Of a DNA stretch of 64,000 nt, positions 13,685 to 27,675 are shown piece after piece. The notes under the pieces were generated by a model. That model did not search any database. It saw only the letters and a program-made list of their open reading frames with translations, and was not told the origin of the DNA. The position numbers and the translations under genes were made by a program. The stretch's first letter is position 1. Each line of letters starts with the position of its first letter. Source of the DNA: Toxonevra muliebris (Eukaryota > Arthropoda > Insecta > Diptera > Pallopteridae); assembly GCA_963691655.1 (NCBI GenBank), contig CAVNUY010000089.1:310001-374000 (forward strand). The letters are read 5' to 3'.

Positions 13685-16600
13685 ATTTTAATTTCGAATT
13701 TTAATTTCGAATTTTAATTCCGAATTTTAATTTCGAATTTCAATTTCGAATTTCAATTTCGAATTTTAATTTCGAATTTTAATTTCGAATTTTAATTCCG
13801 AATTTTAATTCCGAATTTTAATTTCGAATTTTAATTCCGAATTTCAATTTCGAATTTTAATTCCGAATTTTAATTCCGAATTTTAATTCCGAATTTTAAT
13901 TCCGAATTTTAATTCCGAATTTTAATTCCAAATTTTAATTCCGAATTTTAATTCCGAATTTTAATTCCGAATTTTAATTTCGAATTTTAATTTCGAATTT
14001 CAATTTCGAATTTTAATTCCGAATTTTAATTTCGAATTTTAATTCCGAATTTTAATTTCGAATTTCAATTTCGAATTTTAATTTCGAATTTTAATTTCGA
14101 ATTTTAATTTCGAATTTCAATTTCGAATTTTATTTTCGAATTTTAATTCCGATTTTTAATTTCGAATTTTAATTTCGAATTTTAATTCCGAATTTTAATT
14201 CCGAATTTTAATTCCGAATTTTAATTCCGAATTTTAATTTCGAATTTCAATTTCGAATTTTAATTTCGAATTTTAATTCCGAATTTTAATTTCGAATTTT
14301 AATTCCGAATTTTAATTTCGAATTTCAATTTCGAATTTCAATTTCGAATTTTAATTTCGAATTTTAATTTCGAATTTTAATTTCGAATTTTAATTCCGAA
14401 TTTTAATTTCGAATTTTAATTCCGAATTTCAATTTCGAATTTTAATTCCGAATTTTAATTTCGAATTTTAGTTCCGAATTTTAATTTCGAATTTTAATTT
14501 CGAATTTCAATTTCGAATTTTAATTTCGAATTTTAATTTCGAATTTTAATTTCGAATTTTAATTTCGAATTTTAATTTCGAATTTTAATTTCGAATTTTA
14601 ATTTCGAATTTCAATTTCGAATTTTAATTTCGAATTTCAATTTCGAATTTTATTTTCGAATTTTAATTTCGAATTTTAATTCCGAATTTTAATTCCGAAT
14701 TTTAATTCCGAATTTTAATTCCGAATTTTAATTTCGAATTTCAATTTCGAATTTTAATTTCGAATTTTAATTCCGAATTTTAATTTCGAATTTTAATTCC
14801 GAATTTTAATTCCGAATTTTAATTTCGAATTTTAGTTTCGAATTTCAATTTCGAATTTTAATTTCGAATTTTAATTTCGAATTTTAATTTCGAATTTCAA
14901 TTTCGAATTTCAATTTCGAATTTTAATTTCGATTTTTAATTTCAAATTTTAATTCCGAATTTCAATTTCGAATTTTAATTCCGAATATTTATTCCGAATT
15001 TTAATTTCGAATTTTAATTCCGAATTTTAATTCCGAATTTTAATTTCGAATTTTAATTCCGAATTTTAATTTCGAATTTTAATTCCGAATTTTAATTTCG
15101 AATTTTAGTTCCGAATTTTAATTTCGAATTTTAATTTCGAATTTCAATTTCGAATTTTAATTCCGAATTTTAATTCCGAATTTTAATTCCGAATTTTAAT
15201 TTCGAATTTCAATTTCGAATTTCAATTTCGAATTTCAATTTCGAATTTTAATTTCGAATTTTAATTCCGAATTTTAATTTCGAATTTTAATTCCGAATTT
15301 TAATTCCGAATTTTAATTTCGAATTTCAATTTCGAATTTTAATTTCGAATTTTAATTTCGAATTTTAATTTCGAATTTCAATTTCGAATTTCAATTTCGA
15401 ATTTTAATTCCGATTTTTAATTTCGAATTTTAATTCCGAATTTCAATTTCGAATTTTAATTCCGAATTTTAATTCCAAATTTCAATTTCGAATTTCAATT
15501 TCGAATTTTAATTTTGAATTTTAATTCCGAATTTCAATTTCGAATTTTAATTTCGAATTTTAATTTCGAATTTTAATTTCAAATTTCAATTTCGAATTTC
15601 AATTTCGAATTTTGATTTCGAATTTTAATTTCGAATTTTAATTTCGAATTTTAATTCCGAATTTTAATTTCGAATTTTAATTCCGAATTTTAATTTCGAA
15701 TTTTAATTCCGAATTTTAATTCCGAATTTTAATTTCGAATTTTAATTTCGAATTTTAATTTCGAATTTTAATTCCGAATTTTAATTTCGAATTTTAATTC
15801 CGAATTTTAATTTCGAATTTTAATTCCGAATTTTAATTCCGAATTTTAATTTCGAATTTCAATTTCGAATTTTAATTTCGAATTTTAATTTCGAATTTTA
15901 ATTTCGAATTTCAATTTCGAATTTCAATTTCGAATTTTAATTCCGATTTTTAATTTCGAATTTTAATTCCGAATTTCAATTTCGAATTTTAATTCCGAAT
16001 TTTAATTCCAAATTTTAATTTCGAATTTTAATTTCGAATTTTAATTTCGAATTTTAATTTCGAATTTTAATTTCGAATTTCAATTTCGAATTTTAATTTC
16101 GAATTTTAATTCCGAATTTTAATTTCGAATTTTAATTCCGAATTTTAATTCCGAATTTTAATTCCAAATTTTAATTCCGAATTTTAATTTCGAATTTTAA
16201 TTTCGAATTTCAATTTCGAATTTTAATTTCGAATTTTAATTCCGAATTTTAATTTCGAATTTTAATTCCGAATTTTAATTCCGAATTTTAATTCCAAATT
16301 TTAATTCAGAATTTTAATTCAGAATTTTAATTTCGAATTTTAATTTCGAATTTCAATTTCGAATTTTATTTTCGAATTTTAATTCCGAATTTTAATTTCG
16401 AATTTTAATTCCGAATTTTAATTCCGAATTTTAATTCCGAATTTTAATTTCGAATTTTAATTCCGAATTTTAATTTCGAATTTTAATTCCGAATTTTAAT
16501 TTCGAATTTTAATTCCGAATTTTAATTTCGAATTTTAATTTCGAATTTCAATTTCGAATTTTAATTTCGAATTTTAATTTCGAATTTTAATTTCGAATTT

Positions 16601-16724
16601 TAATTTCGAATTTTAATTCCGAATTTTAATTTCGAATTTTAATTCCGAATTTTAATTCCGAATTTTAATTCCAAATTTTAATTCCGAATTTTAATTTCGA
16701 ATTTTAATTTCGAATTTTAATTCC

Positions 16725-16737
16725 GAAATTAAAATTC
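16725..16737 (-). repeat. Single inverted satellite unit (P3)
   Basis: Same inverted 13-mer and adjoining GAATGTTAA as in P1 and P2, so it was inherited by block duplication. Confidence 0.85.
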
Positions 16738-17817
16738 GAATGTTAATTCCGAATTTTAATTTCGAATTTTAATTTCGAATTTTAATTCCGAAATTTAATT
16801 TCGAATTTTAATTTCGAATTTTAATTTGGAATTTTAATTTCGAATTTTAATTTCGAATTTTAATTCCGAATTTTAATTCCGAATTTTAATTCCGAATTTT
16901 AATTCCGAATTTTAATTTCGAATTTTAATTCCGAATTTTAATTCCGAATTTTAATTCCTAATTTTAATTTCGAATTTTAATTTCGAATTTTAATTCCGAA
17001 TTTTAATTCCGAATTTTAATTCCTAATTTTAATTCCGAATTTCAATTTCGAATTTTAATTTCGAATTTTAATTCCGAATTTTAATTCCGAATTTTAATTT
17101 CGAATTTTAATATCGAATTTCAATTTCGAATTTTAATTCCGAATTTTAATTCCGAATTTTAATTCCGAATTTTAATTCCGAATTTTAATTCCAAATTTTA
17201 ATTTCGAATTTCAATTTCGAATTTTAATTTCGAATTTTAATTTCGAATTTTAATTTCGAATTTCAATTTCGAATTTTAATTCCGAATTTTAATTCCGAAT
17301 TTTAATTCCGAATTTTAATTCCGAATTTTAATTCCGAATTTTAATTTCGAATTTTAATTTCGAATTTTAATTTCGAATTTTAATTTCGAATTTTAATTTC
17401 GAATTTCAATTTCGAATTTTAATTCCGAATTTTAATTTCGAATTTTAGTTCCGAATTTTAATTTCGAATTTTAATTCCGAATTTTAATTTCGAATTTTAA
17501 TTCCGAATTTTAATTTCGAATTTCAATTCCGAATTTTAATTCCGAATTTTAATTCCAAATTTTAATTCCGATTTTTAATTTCGAATTTTAATTTCGAATT
17601 TCAATTTCGAATTTTATTTTCGAATTTTAATTCCGAATTTTAATTTCGAATTTTAATTTCGAATTTTAATTCCGAATTTTAATTTCGAATTTCAATTTCG
17701 AATTTCAATTTCGAATTTTAATTTCGAATTTTAATTTCGAATTTTAATTCCGAATTTTAATTCCGAATTTTAATTTCGAATTTTAAATCCGAATTTCAAT
17801 TTCGAATTTTAATTCCG

Positions 17818-17837
17818 AATTTTAATTTTAATTCCGA
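17818..17837. repeat. Partial-unit junction (P3)
   Basis: Same 19-bp step as at 7,601 and 13,665, again preceded by the AAATCCG variant. It is 4,153 bp after the P2 copy. Confidence 0.85.
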
Positions 17838-18680
17838 ATTTTAATTTCGAATTTTAATTTCGAATTTTAATTCCGAATTTTAATTTCGAATTTCAATTTC
17901 GAATTTCAATTTCGAATTTTAATTTCGAATTTTAATTTCGAATTTTAATTCCGAATTTTAATTCCGAATTTTAATTTCGAATTTTAATTCCGAATTTCAA
18001 TTTCGAATTTTAATTCCGAATTTTAATTCCGAATTTTAATTCCGAATTTTAATTCCGAATTTTAATTCCGAATTTTAATTCCAAATTTTAATTCCGAATT
18101 TTAATTCCGAATTTTAATTCCGAATTTTAATTTCGAATTTTAATTTCGAATTTCAATTTCGAATTTTAATTCCGAATTTTAATTTCGAATTTTAATTCCG
18201 AATTTTAATTTCGAATTTCAATTTCGAATTTTAATTTCTAATTTTAATTTCGAATTTTAATTTCGAATTTCAATTTCGAATTTTATTTTCGAATTTTAAT
18301 TCCGATTTTTAATTTCGAATTTTAATTTCGAATTTTAATTCCGAATTTTAATTCCGAATTTTAATTCCGAATTTTAATTTCGAATTTCAATTTCGAATTT
18401 TAATTTCGAATTTTAATTTCGAATTTTAATTTCGAATTTTAATTTCGAATTTTAATTCCGAATTTTAATTTCGAATTTTAATTCCGAATTTTAATTTCGA
18501 ATTTTAATTTCGAATTTCAATTTCGAATTTTAATTTCGAATTTTGATTTCGAATTTTAATTTCGATTTTTAATTTCGAATTTTAATTCCGAATTTCAATT
18601 TCGAATTTTAATTCCGAATATTTATTCCGAATTTTAATTTCGAATTTTAATTCCGAATTTTAATTTCGAATTTTAATTCC

Positions 18681-19056
18681 GAATGTTAATTTCGAATTTT
18701 AATTCCGAATTTCAATTTCGAATTTTAATTCCGAATTTTAATTCCGAATTTTAATTCCGAATTTTAATTCCGAATTTCAATTTCGAATTTTAATTCCGAA
18801 TTTTAATTCCGAATTTTAATTCCGAATTTTAATTCCGAATTTTAATTCCGAATTTTAATTCCGAATTTTAATTCCGAATTTTAATTCCGAATTTTAATTC
18901 CGAATTTTAATTCCGAATTTTAATTCCGAATTTTAATTCCGAATTTTAATTCCGAATTTTAATTTCGAATTTTAATTTCGAATTTCAATTTCGAATTTTA
19001 ATTTCGAATTTTAATTTCGAATTTTAATTCCGAATTTTAATTCCGAATTTTAATTC
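18681..19056. repeat. Variable-core cassette 1 (13-unit core)
   Basis: Starts at a GAATGTTAA marker. 113 bp later a run of 13 consecutive TTCCGAATTTTAA units begins (18,794), and CCAAA follows 93 bp after the run. The same 113-bp and 93-bp flanks occur in five other cassettes. Confidence 0.8.
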
Positions 19057-22000
19057 CAAATTTTAATTCCGAATTTTAATTTCGAATTTTAATTTCGAAT
19101 TTCAATTTCGAATTTTATTTTCCAATTTTAATTCCGAATTTTAATTTCGAATTTTAATTCCGAATTTTAATTCCGAATTTTAATTCCGAATTTTAATTTC
19201 GAATTTTAATTTCGAATTTCAATTTCGAATTTTAATTTCGAATTTCAATTTCGAATTTTATTTTCGAATTTTAATTTCGAATTTTAATTCCGAATTTTAA
19301 TTCCGAATTTTAATTCCGAATTTTAATTCCGAATTTTAATTTCGAATTTCAATTTCGAATTTTAATTTCGAATTTTAATTCCGAATTTTAATTTCGAATT
19401 TTAGTTCCGAATTTTAATTTCGAATTTTAATTTCGAATTTCAATTTCGAATTTTAATTTCGAATTTTAATTTCGAATTTTAATTTCGAATTTTAATTTCG
19501 AATTTTAATTTCGAATTTTAATTTCGAATTTTAATTTCGAATTTTAATTTCGAATTTCAATTTCGAATTTTAATTTCGAATTTCAATTTCGAATTTTATT
19601 TTCGAATTTTAATTTCGAATTTTAATTCCGAATTTTAATTCCGAATTTTAATTCCGAATTTTAATTCCGAATTTTAATTTCGAATTTCAATTTCGAATTT
19701 TAATTTCGAATTTTAATTCCGAATTTTAATTTCGAATTTTAATTCCGAATTTTAATTCCGAATTTTAATTTCGAATTTTAGTTTCGAATTTCAATTTCGA
19801 ATTTTAATTCCGAATTTTAATTTCGAATTTTAATTCCGATTTTTAATTTCGAATTTCAATTTCGAATTTTAATTTCGAATTTCAATTTCGAATTTTATTT
19901 TCGAATTTTAATTCCGATTTTTAATTTCGAATTTTAATTTCGAATTTTAATTTCGAATTTTAATTTCGAATTTCAATTTCGAATTTTAATTTCGAATTTC
20001 AATTTCGAATTTTATTTTCGAATTTTAATTTCGAATTTTAATTCCGAATTTTAATTCCGAATTTTAATTCCGAATTTTAATTCCGAATTTTAATTTCGAA
20101 TTTCAATTTCGAATTTTAATTTCGAATTTTAATTCCGAATTTTAATTTCGAATTTTAATTCCGAATTTTAATTCCGAATTTTAATTTCGAATTTTAATTT
20201 CGAATTTCAATTTCGAGTTTCAATTTCGAGTTTTAATTTCGAATTTTAATTCCGATTTTTAATTTCGAATTTTAATTTCGAATTTTAATTTCGAATTTCA
20301 ATTTCGAATTTTATTTTCGAATTTTAATTCCGATTTTTAATTTCGAATTTTAATTTCGAATTTTAATTCCGAATTTTAATTCCGAATTTTAATTCCGAAT
20401 TTTAATTCCGAATTTTAATTTCGAATTTCAATTTCGAATTTTAATTTCGAATTTTAATTCCGAATTTTAATTTCGAATTTTAATTCCGAATTTTAATTTC
20501 GAATTTCAATTTCGAATTTTAATTCCGAATTTTAATTCCGAATTTTAATTCCGAATTTTAATTTCGAATTTCAATTTCGAATTTTAATTTCGAATTTTAA
20601 TTCCGAATTTTAATTTCGAATTTTAATTCCGAATTTTAATTTCGAATTTCAATTTCGAATTTCAATTTCGAATTTTAATTTCGAATTTTAATTTCGAATT
20701 TTAATTCCGAATTTCAATTTCGAATTTTAATTCCGAATTTTAATTTCGAATTTTAGTTCCGAATTTTAATTTCGAATTTTAATTTCGAATTTCAATTTCG
20801 AATTTTAATTCCGAATTTTAATTTCGAATTTTAATTCCGAATTTTAATTTCGAATTTCAATTTCGAATTTCAATTTCGAATTTTAATTTCGAATTTTAAT
20901 TTCGAATTTTAATTTCGAATTTTAATTTCGAATTTTAATTTCGAATTTTAATTCCGAATTTTAATTTCGAATTTTAATTCCGAATTTTAATTTCGAATTT
21001 TAATTTCGAATTTTAATTTCGAATTTTAATTTCGAATTTTGATTTCGAATTTTAATTCCGAATTTTAATTCCGAATTTTAATTCCGAATTTCAATTTCGA
21101 ATTTTAATTTCGAATTTTAATTTCGAATTTTAATTTCGAATTTTAATTTCGAATTTTAATTTCGAATTTTAATTTCGAATTTTAATTTCGAATTTTAATT
21201 TCGAATTTCAATTTCGAATTTCAATTTCGAATTTTAATTTCGATTTTTAATTTCAAATTTTAATTCCGAATTTCAATTTCGAATTTTAATTCCGAATATT
21301 TATTCCGAATTTTAATTTCGAATTTTAATTCCGAATTTTAATTCCGAATTTTAATTTCGAATTTTAATTCCGAATTTTAATTTCGAATTTTAATTCCGAA
21401 TTTTAATTTCGAATTTTAGTTCCGAATTTTAATTTCGAATTTTAATTTCGAATTTCAATTTCGAATTTTAATTTCGAATTTTAATTCCGAATTTTAATTT
21501 CGAATTTTAATTCCGAATTTTAATTTCGAATTTCAATTTCGAATTTCAATTTCGAATTTTAATTTCGATTTTTAATTTCGAATTTTAATTCCGAATTTCA
21601 ATTTCGAATTTTAATTCCGAATTTTAATTCCGAATTTTAATTTCGAATTTTAATTCCGAATTTTAATTTCGAACTTTAGTTCCGAATTTTAATTTCGAAT
21701 TTTAATTTCGAATTTCAATTTCGAATTTTAATTTCGAATTTTAATTTCGAATTTTAATTTCGAATTTTAATTTCGAATTTTAATTTCGAATTTTAATTTC
21801 GAATTTTAATTTCGAATTTTAATTCCAAATTTTAATTTCGAATTTTAATTCCGAATTTTAATTTCGAATTTTAATTCCGAATTTTAATTCCAAATTTTAA
21901 TTCCGAATTTTAATTCCGAATTTTAATTTCGAATTTTAATTCCGAATTTTAATTTCGAATTTTAGTTCCGAATTTTAATTTCGAATTTCAATTTCGAATT

Positions 22001-22164
22001 TTAATTTCGAATTTTGATTTCGAATTTTAATTTCGATTTTTAATTTCGAATTTTAATTCCGAAATTCAATTTCGAATTTTAATTCCGAAATTCAATTTCG
22101 AATTTTAATTCCGAATATTTATTCCGAATTTTAATTTCGAATTTTAATTCCGAATTTTAATTCC

Positions 22165-22540
22165 GAATGTTAATTTCGAATTTTAATTCCGAATTTCAAT
22201 TTCGAATTTTAATTCCGAATTTTAATTCCGAATTTTAATTCCGAATTTTAATTCCGAATTTCAATTTCGAATTTTAATTCCGAATTTTAATTCCGAATTT
22301 TAATTCCGAATTTTAATTCCGAATTTTAATTCCGAATTTTAATTCCGAATTTTAATTCCGAATTTTAATTCCGAATTTTAATTCCGAATTTTAATTCCGA
22401 ATTTTAATTCCGAATTTTAATTCCGAATTTTAATTCCGAATTTTAATTTCGAATTTTAATTTCGAATTTCAATTTCGAATTTTAATTTCGAATTTTAATT
22501 TCGAATTTTAATTCCGAATTTTAATTCCGAATTTTAATTC
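22165..22540. repeat. Variable-core cassette 2 (13-unit core)
   Basis: GAATGTTAA at 22,165; core from 22,278 to 22,446, 13 TTCCG units; CCAAA at 22,540. Flank lengths of 113 and 93 bp are the same as in cassette 1. Confidence 0.8.
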
Positions 22541-23156
22541 CAAATTTTAATTCCGAATTTTAATTTCGAATTTTAATTTCGAATTTCAATTTCGAATTTT
22601 ATTTTCCAATTTTAATTCCGAATTTTAATTTCGAATTTTAATTCCGAATTTTAATTCCGAATTTTAATTCCGAATTTTAATTCCGAATTTTAATTTCGAA
22701 TTTTAATTTCGAATTTCAATTTCGAATTTTAATTCCGAATTTTAATTTCGAATTTTAATTCCGAATTTTAATTTCGAATTTCAATTTCGAATTTTAATTT
22801 CGAATTTTAATTTCGAATTTTAATTTCGAATTTCAATTTCGAATTTTATTTTCGAATTTTAATTCCGAATTTTAATTTCGAATTTTAATTTCAAATTTTA
22901 ATTCCGAATTTTAATTTCGAATTTTAATTCCGAATTTTAATTTCGAATTTCAATTTCGAAATTTAATTTCGAATTTTAATTCCGAATTTTAATTTCGAAT
23001 TTTAATTCCGAATTTTAATTTCGAATTTTAATTTCGAATTTTAATTCCGAATTTTAATTTCGAATTTCAATTTCGAATTTCAATTTCGAATTTTAATTTC
23101 GAATTTTAATTTCGAATTTTAATTCCGAATTTTAATTCCGAATTTTAATTTCGAAT

Positions 23157-24214
23157 CTTAATTTCGAATTTCAATTTCGAATTTTAATTCCGAATTTTAA
23201 TTTCGAATTTTAATTTCGAATTTTAATTTCGAATTTCAATTTCGAATTTTAATTTCGAATTTTAATTTCGAATTTTAATTCCGAATTTTAATTTCGAATT
23301 TCAATTTCGAATTTCAATTTCGAATTTTAATTTCGATTTTTAATTTCGAATTTTAATTCCGAATTTCAATTTCGAATTTTAATTCCGAATTTTAATTCCG
23401 AATTTTAATTTCGAATTTTAATTCCGAATTTTAATTTCGAATTTTAATTTCGAATTTTAATTCCGAATTTTAATTCGAAATTTTAATTCCGAATTTTAAT
23501 TTCGAATTTTAATTTCGAATTTCAATTTCGAATTTTAATTTCGAATTTTAATTCCGAATTTTAATTTCGAATTTCTATTTCGAATTTTAATTTCGAATTT
23601 TAATTCCGAATTTTAATTTCGAATTTTAATTCCGAATTTTAATTTCGAATTTTAATTCCGAATTTTAATTTCGAATTTTAATTTCGAATTTTAATTTCGA
23701 ATTTTAATTTCGAATTTTAATTTCGAATTTCAATTTCGAATTTCAATTTCGAATTTTAATTCCGAATTTTAATTTCGAATTTTAGTTCCGAATTTTAATT
23801 TCGAATTTTAATTTCGAATTTCAATTTCGAATTTTAATTTCGAATTTTAATTCCGAATTTTAATTTCGAATTTCTATTTCGAAATTTAATTTCGAATTTT
23901 AATTCCGAATTTTAATTTCGAATTTTAATTCCGAATTTTAATTTCGAATTTTAATTCCGAATTTTAATTTCGAATTTTAATTTCGAATTTTAATTTCGAA
24001 TTTTAATTTCGAATTTTAATTTCGAATTTCAATTTCGAATTTCAATTTCGAATTTTAATTCCGAATTTTAATTTCGAATTTTAGTTCCGAATTTTAATTT
24101 CGAATTTTAATTCCGAATTTTAATTTCGAATTTTAATTTCGAATTTTAATTCCGAATGTTAATTTCGAATTTTAATTCCGAATTTCAATTTCGAATTTTA
24201 ATTCCGAATTTTAC
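23157..24214. repeat. 4,953-bp-offset block, copy 1
   Basis: Five rare markers, GAATCTTAA (23,157), TTCGAAATTTTAA (23,477), TTTCTATTTC (23,573), GAATGTTAA (24,154) and TTTTACTTCC (24,214), recur at 28,110-29,167 with the same offset of 4,953 bp (381 units). No unit was gained or lost over that 1,057-bp stretch. Confidence 0.85.
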
Positions 24215-24529
24215 TTCCGAATTTTAATTCCGAATTTTAATTCCGAATTTCAATTTCGAATTTTAATTCCGAATTTTAATTCCGAATTTTAATTCCGAAT
24301 TTTAATTCCGAATTTTAATTCCGAATTTTAATTCCGAATTTTAATTCCGAATTTTAATTCCGAATTTTAATTCCGAATTTTAATTCCGAATTTTAATTCC
24401 GAATTTTAATTCCGAATTTTAATTCCGAATTTTAATTTCGAATTTTAATTTCGAATTTCAATTTCGAATTTTAATTTCGAATTTTAATTTCGAATTTTAA
24501 TTCCGAATTTTAATTCCGAATTTTAATTC
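24154..24529. repeat. Variable-core cassette 3 (13-unit core)
   Basis: GAATGTTAA at 24,154; core from 24,267 to 24,435, 13 units; CCAAA at 24,529. The left flank carries a TTTTACTTCC variant (24,214) shared only with cassette 6. Confidence 0.8.
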
Positions 24530-24972
24530 CAAATTTTAATTCCGAATTTTAATTTCGAATTTTAATTTCGAATTTCAATTTCGAATTTTATTTTCCAATT
24601 TTAATTCCGAATTTTAATTTCGAATTTTAATTCCGAATTTTAATTCCGAATTTTAATTCCGAATTTTAATTCCGAATTTTAATTCCGAATTTTAATTTCG
24701 AATTTTAATTTCGAATTTCAATTTCGAATTTTAATTCCGAATTTTAATTCCGAATTTTAATTTCGAATTTTAATTCCGAATTTTAATTTCGAATTTTAAT
24801 TTCGAATTTCAATTTCGAATTTTAATTTCGAATTTTGATTTCGAATTTTAATTTCGATTTTTAATTTCGAATTTTAATTCCGAATTTCAATTTCGAATTT
24901 TAATTCCGAATATTTATTCCGAATTTTAATTTCGAATTTTAATTCCGAATTTTAATTTCGAATTTTAATTCC

Positions 24973-25361
24973 GAATGTTAATTTCGAATTTTAATTCCGA
25001 ATTTCAATTTCGAATTTTAATTCCGAATTTTAATTCCGAATTTTAATTCCGAATTTTAATTCCGAATTTCAATTTCGAATTTTAATTCCGAATTTTAATT
25101 CCGAATTTTAATTCCGAATTTTAATTCCGAATTTTAATTCCGAATTTTAATTCCGAATTTTAATTCCGAATTTTAATTCCGAATATTAATTCCGAATTTT
25201 AATTCCGAATTTTAATTCCGAATTTTAATTCCGAATTTTAATTCCGAATTTTAATTCCGAATTTTAATTTCGAATTTTAATTTCGAATTTCAATTTCGAA
25301 TTTTAATTTCGAATTTTAATTTCGAATTTTAATTCCGAATTTTAATTCCGAATTTTAATTC
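24973..25361. repeat. Variable-core cassette 4 (14-unit core)
   Basis: GAATGTTAA at 24,973; core from 25,086 to 25,267, 14 units, one with GAATATTAA; CCAAA at 25,361. Flanks are 113 and 93 bp. Confidence 0.8.
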
Positions 25362-27273
25362 CAAATTTTAATTCCGAATTTTAATTTCGAATTTTAATTT
25401 CGAATTTCAATTTCGAATTTTATTTTCCAATTTTAATTCCGAATTTTAATTTCGAATTTTAATTCCGAATTTTAATTCCGAATTTTAATTCCGAATTTTA
25501 ATTTCGAATTTTAATTTCGAATTTCAATTTCGAATTTTAATTTCGAATTTCAATTTCGAATTTTATTTTCGAATTTTAATTTCGAATTTTAATTCCGAAT
25601 TTTAATTCCGAATTTTAATTCCGAATTTTAATTCCGAATTTTAATTTCGAATTTCAATTTCGAATTTTAATTTCGAATTTTAATTCCGAATTTTAATTTC
25701 GAATTTTAGTTCCGAATTTTAATTTCGAATTTTAATTTCGAATTTCAATTTCGAATTTTAATTTCGAATTTTAATTTCGAATTTTAATTTCGAATTTTAA
25801 TTTCGAATTTTAATTTCGAATTTTAATTTCGAATTTTAATTTCGAATTTTAATTTCGAATTTCAATTTCGAATTTTAATTTCGAATTTCAATTTCGAATT
25901 TTATTTTCGAATTTTAATTTCGAATTTTAATTCCGAATTTTAATTCCGAATTTTAATTCCGAATTTTAATTCCGAATTTTAATTTCGAATTTCAATTTCG
26001 AATTTTAATTTCGAATTTTAATTCCGAATTTTAATTTCGAATTTTAATTCCGAATTTTAATTCCGAATTTTAATTTCGAATTTTAGTTTCGAATTTCAAT
26101 TTCGAATTTTAATTCCGAATTTTAATTTCGAATTTTAATTCCGATTTTTAATTTCGAATTTCAATTTCGAATTTTAATTTCGAATTTTAATTTCGAATTT
26201 TAATTTCGAATTTCAATTTCGAGTTTCAATTTCGAGTTTTAATTTCGAATTTTAATTCCGATTTTTAATTTCGAATTTTAATTTCGAATTTTAATTTCGA
26301 ATTTCAATTTCGAATTTTATTTTCGAATTTTAATTCCGATTTTTAATTTCGAATTTTAATTTCGAATTTTAATTCCGAATTTTAATTCCGAATTTTAATT
26401 CCGAATTTTAATTCCGAATTTTAATTTCGAATTTCAATTTCGAATTTTAATTTCGAATTTTAATTCCGAATTTTAATTTCGAATTTTAATTCCGAATTTT
26501 AATTTCGAATTTTAGTTCCGAATTTTAATTTCGAATTTTAATTTCGAATTTCAATTTCGAATTTTAATTTCGAATTTTAATTCCGAATTTTAATTTCGAA
26601 TTTTAATTCCGAATTTTAATTTCGAATTTCAATTTCGAATTTCAATTTCGAATTTTAATTTCGATTTTTAATTTCGAATTTTAATTCCGAATTTCAATTT
26701 CGAATTTTAATTCCGAATTTTAATTCCGAATTTTAATTTCGAATTTTAATTCCGAATTTTAATTTCGAACTTTAGTTCCGAATTTTAATTTCGAATTTTA
26801 ATTTCGAATTTCAATTTCGAATTTTAATTTCGAATTTTAATTTCGAATTTTAATTTCGAATTTTAATTTCGAATTTTAATTTCGAATTTTAATTTCGAAT
26901 TTTAATTTCGAATTTTAATTCCAAATTTTAATTTCGAATTTTAATTCCGAATTTTAATTTCGAATTTTAATTCCGAATTTTAATTCCAAATTTTAATTCC
27001 GAATTTTAATTCCGAATTTTAATTTCGAATTTTAATTCCGAATTTTAATTTCGAATTTTAGTTCCGAATTTTAATTTCGAATTTCAATTTCGAATTTTAA
27101 TTTCGAATTTTGATTTCGAATTTTAATTTCGATTTTTAATTTCGAAATTTAATTCCGAAATTCAATTTCGAATTTTAATTCCGAAATTCAATTTCGAATT
27201 TTAATTCCGAATATTTATTCCGAATTTTAATTTCGAATTTTAATTCCGAATTTTAATTTCGAATTTTAATTCC

Positions 27274-27675
27274 GAATGTTAATTTCGAATTTTAATTCCG
27301 AATTTCAATTTCGAATTTTAATTCCGAATTTTAATTCCGAATTTTAATTCCGAATTTTAATTCCGAATTTCAATTTCGAATTTTAATTCCGAATTTTAAT
27401 TCCGAATTTTAATTCCTAATTTTAATTCCGAATTTTAATTCCGAATTTTAATTCCGAATTTTAATTCCGAATTTTAATTCCGAATTTTAATTCCGAATTT
27501 TAATTCCGAATTTTAATTCCGAATTTTAATTCCGAATTTTAATTCCGAATTTTAATTCCGAATTTTAATTCCGAATTTTAATTTCGAATTTTAATTTCGA
27601 ATTTCAATTTCGAATTTTAATTTCGAATTTTAATTTCGAATTTTAATTCCGAATTTTAATTCCGAATTTTAATTC
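27274..27675. repeat. Variable-core cassette 5 (15-unit core)
   Basis: GAATGTTAA at 27,274; core from 27,387 to 27,581, 15 units, one with TCCTAAT; the right marker position at 27,675 reads CCGAA instead of CCAAA. Its start is 2,301 bp (177 units) after cassette 4, and the GAATATTTATTCC marker 64 bp upstream is shared. Confidence 0.8.

Larger units (their letters stand above)
10752..14149. repeat. Long higher-order block, copy P2
   Basis: Same marker order as P1: TTTTGAA 10,752; CAGAA 11,972; micro-inversion 12,390 and again 12,780; partial unit 13,665; CCAAA 13,928; CCGATTTTT 14,149. Offsets from P1 rise from 5,297 to 5,739 to 6,064, so this copy gained units internally. One visible gain is a 390-bp (30-unit) tandem duplication that doubles the micro-inversion. 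Confidence 0.85.
15516..18302. repeat. Long higher-order block, copy P3
   Basis: Same marker order: TTTTGAA 15,516; CAGAA 16,307; micro-inversion 16,725; partial unit 17,818; CCAAA 18,081; CCGATTTTT 18,302. Offsets from P2 are 4,764, then 4,335, then 4,153. P3 has one micro-inversion, like P1. Confidence 0.85.
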
